Of a stretch of DNA of 64,000 bases, positions 61,167-64,000 are shown piece by piece; the stretch's first letter is position 1; each line of letters opens with the position of its first letter. The notes under the pieces are model-generated. The model did not search any database. It saw only the letters and a list, made by a program, of their open reading frames with translations, and had not been told where the DNA came from. Source of the stretch: Calliphora vicina (taxonomy: Eukaryota; Arthropoda; Insecta; Diptera; Calliphoridae); NCBI RefSeq assembly GCF_958450345.1, contig NC_088781.1:122276431-122340430 (forward strand). The letters are read 5' to 3'. Position numbers and translations under genes: made by a program.

Positions 61167-62791
61167 CAGTGCCGAACTTAAGTATTGGCACAGGATGCTC
61201 ATTGTTCTATAAGGTCGATTTAAAGGCCATATTGTTGACATTTTTAATAAAAATATATATTTATCAGATAGATTGATGAATTTCCTACAAAATACCACCA
61301 ACTTCATTTCAACAATTTTGCAATATTATTTAAAAATAATAAAAAGACGAAAAATTCCACAATTCCGTAGAACAAAACTATTGGCACACTTAACCAGATT
61401 CTTCAAATTTGATCGATCTATCCACTTTTTTTCTTTGAAAATGCGATTTTATCTTCTTTTATTTAACAGTTTTCGTTTCTAAAACTGTCAATTTGTAAAA
61501 AATGAGCACAATAATTATCAATTTTGCTGAAAATAGCTATCAAATAAAATGAAACAACAGAATCTGAGCGCAAAATCATACTTCACTTGCACAATCAAGG
61601 AAAATCATATGCTGAGATTGTAGAGATTATGGAAAGAAGCCGTTTTACAATTTGGAGTATCGTGCAACGTTTTAAGGCAACATCAACACTTGAAAGTGCT
61701 AAACATACAGGTCGTCCTAGATTCTTAAGTGAGCGTAAATACAGCCATATAATCAAAAAGGTCAAGTTATGTCCAAAAATATCTTCAACTCAGGTTGCTG
61801 TAGAGATTAAGGAAGAGTTTGGGAAAGAAGTTCACGCAGCAATAGCCAGAAGAGTGCTCCAGAAGACAAACTATAGTTGTCGTATTGCTAGGCGTAAACC
61901 ATTTATTTCATCTGTGAACCAAAAGAAGCGTTTAGTATATGCCGTTTAGGAATTTACGTAAGCCACATGATTTTTAGCACCAAGTGCTATTCTCTGATGC
62001 AAACAAATTTAATATTTTTCGCTCTGATGGCCGTCAAACGGTATAGAAAAAAAACCAATAAAGAGCTGGAAAAACAAAATATTGCTTCAATAGTAAAACA
62101 TGGTGCTGGAGAGGTAATTTTGTGGGGTTGTATGTCCGCTTCAGGGGTTGTAGAGCTGGTGTTCATTGACGAAATAATGGACAAAGTGAAATATACGGAT
62201 ACACCTCAAGAAAAGTACAGAAAAGTTAAATTTACCATTTTCTTTCACTTTTCAACATGACAATGATCCCAAACATTCGGCCTATACTGGACGTATGTTG
62301 CTTTCATACAATATTTCGCATGTCCTACCACACCCTCAACAATCTCCGGATCTCAACCCAATAGAGCATCTGCGGGAAGAGCTAGATAAGCGAGTGAAAA
62401 AGGCATTAGTTGAATAATGGCAAAGTATTGGGTTAGATATCACAAACAAGTTGGTAGATTCATGCCTAAGCTACTCGAGGCAGTTATAAAGCAAAAATCA
62501 CTTGTAACTATATATTAAATTTTGCAATATTGCTTCCTAAATGAAATGTTTTTTTAGCTTTTAATGAAGTGTGCCAATAATTTTGTTCCTTGAAATTAAG
62601 TATTTTTATGTAGTTTTGTTATTAATAAATAGTGGTATTAAATTGTTGAAATGAAGTTGTTTATATTTTGCAGGAAATTCATCAGTCTATCTGGTAAATA
62701 TATTTTTTTATTAAAAATCTCTACAATACGGCCTTTAAATAGTCCTTAAAGTAAAATGAGCATCCTGTGCCAATACTTAAGTTCGGCACTG
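61167..62791 (+). mobile_element. Tc1-like element with long IR/DR ends (1,625 bp)
   Basis: The ends are CAGTGCCGAACTTAAG and its complement, flanked by TA on both sides (61165-61166, 62792-62793). The inverted repeats are about 225 bp each (61167-61391, 62567-62791). Each has an outer motif, TATTGGCACAGG, and an inner related motif, TATTGGCACACTT, which is IR/DR organisation. It inserted close to the inner end of one arm of the palindrome. It carries a broken plus-strand transposase. Confidence 0.92.
61551..62418 (+). pseudogene. Tc1-like transposase, frameshifted
   Basis: The frame at 61551-61949 gives the N-terminal DNA-binding region (SERKIILHLHNQGKSYAEIV, RSRFTIWSIVQRFK, then KHTGRPR as the linker, and ISSTQVAVEIKEEF). 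An ATG at 61549 is one base out of phase. After a stop at 61947, other frames give LFSDANKFNIF with the first catalytic D, KHGAGEVILWGCMSASG near 62097-62145, FQHDNDPKHS with the second D near 62250, and SPDLNPIEHL with E near 62360. D and E are 34 residues apart, so DD34E. All three catalytic residues survive but frames are broken, so it is not functional. Confidence 0.88.
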
Positions 62792-63000
62792 TATATACAA
62801 ATATCAAAATTATCAAATATCAAAACTCAAAATTCAATAGAAAATATCAGAAAATTTTGATTTTGAGCACATGAATACTTGATTCAATTATGAAATAATT
62901 GAAACCAGTTCAATATGTGACAAATATTTGAATTGAAATATTCTTTTTTCTGTGTATAGGAAACAAATTTTGAAATATTGTGTTGTATATTAGAAAATAG

Positions 63001-63138
63001 ACAGACGGACATGACTCCGCTATCTATAAGAATCCAGAATATATATACTTTATAGGGTCGTAGAATTATATTGTGGAAATTACAAACGGAATGACAAAGT
63101 TGTAAATACCCTTCTCACGAAGGCGAAGGGTATAAAAA
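63001..63138 (+). repeat. Mini-me/DINE-like repeat, type 1, 3' end only
   Basis: ACAGACGGACATGACTCCGC, CTATCTATAAGAATCCAGAA, a TATATATA tract, ACAAACGGAATGACAAAG and CCCTTCTCACGAAGG ... GGGTATAAAA match the last 130 bp of the type 1 repeat. It abuts the palindrome directly. Confidence 0.7.
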
Positions 63139-63481
63139 TCGAATTTAAATCATATTCACCTACCCTCCTATCATTCGAAGTATGTAAATCACTATTAGAC
63201 AAATATAGAAAAGTACGATTTTAATAGAAAAGTTAAAAATTTAGAAAAAATGTTCGCAAAACTTTCTATAATGTCTTGGACAACTTATTTGCAGTAAACT
63301 TCCACCTTGTTCTCAAAAATCTGTTCCCTAGACTGCAAATAATATCCATGCGACTATTTGTCAATACACTGCATTCTATTTGAACGGATAATAAGGTGAA
63401 TGACAATCCTGATAACAGGAGCATTACGTACGACCACGGCTAAGTCGCTTTTCATGCTACTGAACTGGATCCGAGTTGATA
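63139..63481. other. AT-rich stretch without features
   Basis: No repeat or coding motif was recognised. GTACGACCACGG near 63429 is reminiscent of Tc1 end motifs but stands alone. Confidence 0.35.
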
Positions 63482-64000
63482 AGGAGTGAGATCGAAAAAT
63501 TCTTAACACACGTTTTTCATTACATTTTTTAACCCAAGTATTATTTGAATTTTTTTTTGATCAAGTTACCTTTGAAAAACATGTCAGTTATTATGTGTAA
63601 TGTCAATTATATTAATTTTTTTGTTAATCTGATTAAAATGAGTGACCAGAAAAAAGTGCGTACTGAAATTATTAAATATTTTCAACAAAACCCAACTTGG
63701 TCTTACAAAAAGTTGGCCAAGCATACAAAGGTCTGCCGTCAAACTGTTTCCAATGTTATTAAACAGTACCGGGAGAACTTGTCAGTTGATAGAAAACCTG
63801 GTTCAGGTAGAAGGAATGGTCCACATGATGTTTCTAAAGCCAAAAAAATAGAACGCATTTTCAAAAGAGCTCCCAACACATCCGGTAGGAAAGCAGCCCG
63901 GTTAGCTCAGTGCTCGGACTATTTGGTACGAAAAGTTAAAGCTAATGCAGGTTTAAAAACATACAAGGCTCAAAAAGTTCCTGACAGGAACGCTACTAAA
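63482..64000 (+). mobile_element. Mariner-group element, 5' part (cut by window edge)
   Basis: A probable left terminus with GAGTGAGATCGAAAAATTC lies near 63484, about 155 bp before an intact transposase start. The right end is outside the window, so the inverted repeat and target duplication cannot be checked. Confidence 0.6.
63638..64000 (+). CDS. Mariner-group (maT-like) transposase, N-terminal part, open to the edge
   Basis: The frame starts at ATG 63638 and stays open for all 121 codons to the end of the window. It begins MSDQKKVRTEIIKYFQQNP and has a first helix-turn-helix (YKKLAKHTKVCRQTVSNVI, about residues 24-42), a basic linker (RKPGSGRRNGP, about 53-63), and a second helix-turn-helix (SGRKAARLAQCSDYLVRKVK, about 82-101). 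This is the bipartite paired-like DNA-binding domain of Tc1/mariner transposases, close to the maT group by my recognition. The catalytic domain lies beyond the edge. Unlike the other transposase genes here, it has no stop or frameshift in the visible part, so it may be the youngest. Confidence 0.85.
   Translation, partial: MSDQKKVRTEIIKYFQQNPTWSYKKLAKHTKVCRQTVSNVIKQYRENLSVDRKPGSGRRNGPHDVSKAKKIERIFKRAPNTSGRKAARLAQCSDYLVRKVKANAGLKTYKAQKVPDRNATK

Larger units (their letters stand above)
60861..63000. repeat. Large palindrome interrupted by a Tc1 element
   Basis: The left arm (60861-61070) starts CTATTTTCTAATACACAAC and is inverted at about 62794-63000, which ends in TAGAAAATAG. Inside it, CACAGAAAAAAG at 60907 and its complement ending at 62954 look like the ends of a palindromic MITE flanked by TA. 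The arm homology nevertheless continues for a further 46 bp outside those TA dinucleotides on both sides, so the inverted duplication is larger than the MITE. Confidence 0.85.

Overview
The window looks like non-coding, repeat-dominated DNA from a higher fly (a calyptrate such as a blow fly, flesh fly or house-fly relative is my inference). It is very AT-rich and has no bacterial-style operons. It is crowded with transposon families typical of Diptera: Tc1/mariner, hAT-like elements, Helitron, mini-me/DINE-like repeats and many MITEs. I found no intact host gene, exon chain, tRNA or rRNA. The only long open frame, 548 codons at 38447-40093 on the minus strand, is a transposon gene and is itself truncated. 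A second open frame, the start of a mariner-group transposase at 63638, runs off the right edge.

Layout. 1-9 kb: two copies of one TIR element that carry the same broken gene. The first copy is cut by the window edge. The second is split by a hAT-like element (itself containing a MITE) and by another MITE. A mariner relic and other interspersed repeats lie between the copies. 10.0-15.5 kb: 11-bp satellite 1 (about 500 units). 16-23 kb: a 3.1-kb TIR element with one transposase fragment, a mini-me-like repeat and MITEs. 23.4-25.2 kb: 11-bp satellite 2. 25-30 kb: a non-LTR retrotransposon relic and a degenerate 35-bp minisatellite. 30.8-35.0 kb: a second satellite 1 array (about 384 units). 36.9-45.6 kb: mini-me-like repeats, a 3.7-kb element with very long inverted arms, a fragment of another transposase family, a Tc1 element with IR/DR ends and a hAT-type element. 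47.8-48.9 kb: a non-autonomous Helitron with an internal 113-bp tandem array. 49-53.6 kb: mini-me-like and other repeats. 54.7-57.4 kb: a degenerate third 11-bp satellite organised in higher-order units. 60.8-63.0 kb: a palindrome holding a Tc1 element. 63.5-64 kb: the start of a mariner-group element.

The most distinctive signal is that the three satellite families (four arrays, about 14 kb or 22% of the window) share an 11-bp period and a single CTAG in each unit, although their sequences differ. This suggests one satellite library diverging locally. The transposons do not form a working system: apart from the open frame at the right edge, each coding remnant shows a deletion, frameshift, stop or truncation.

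Family names come from recognition of motifs in the translated sequence; no database search was possible. Array lengths are as assembled and may not equal the true genomic lengths.
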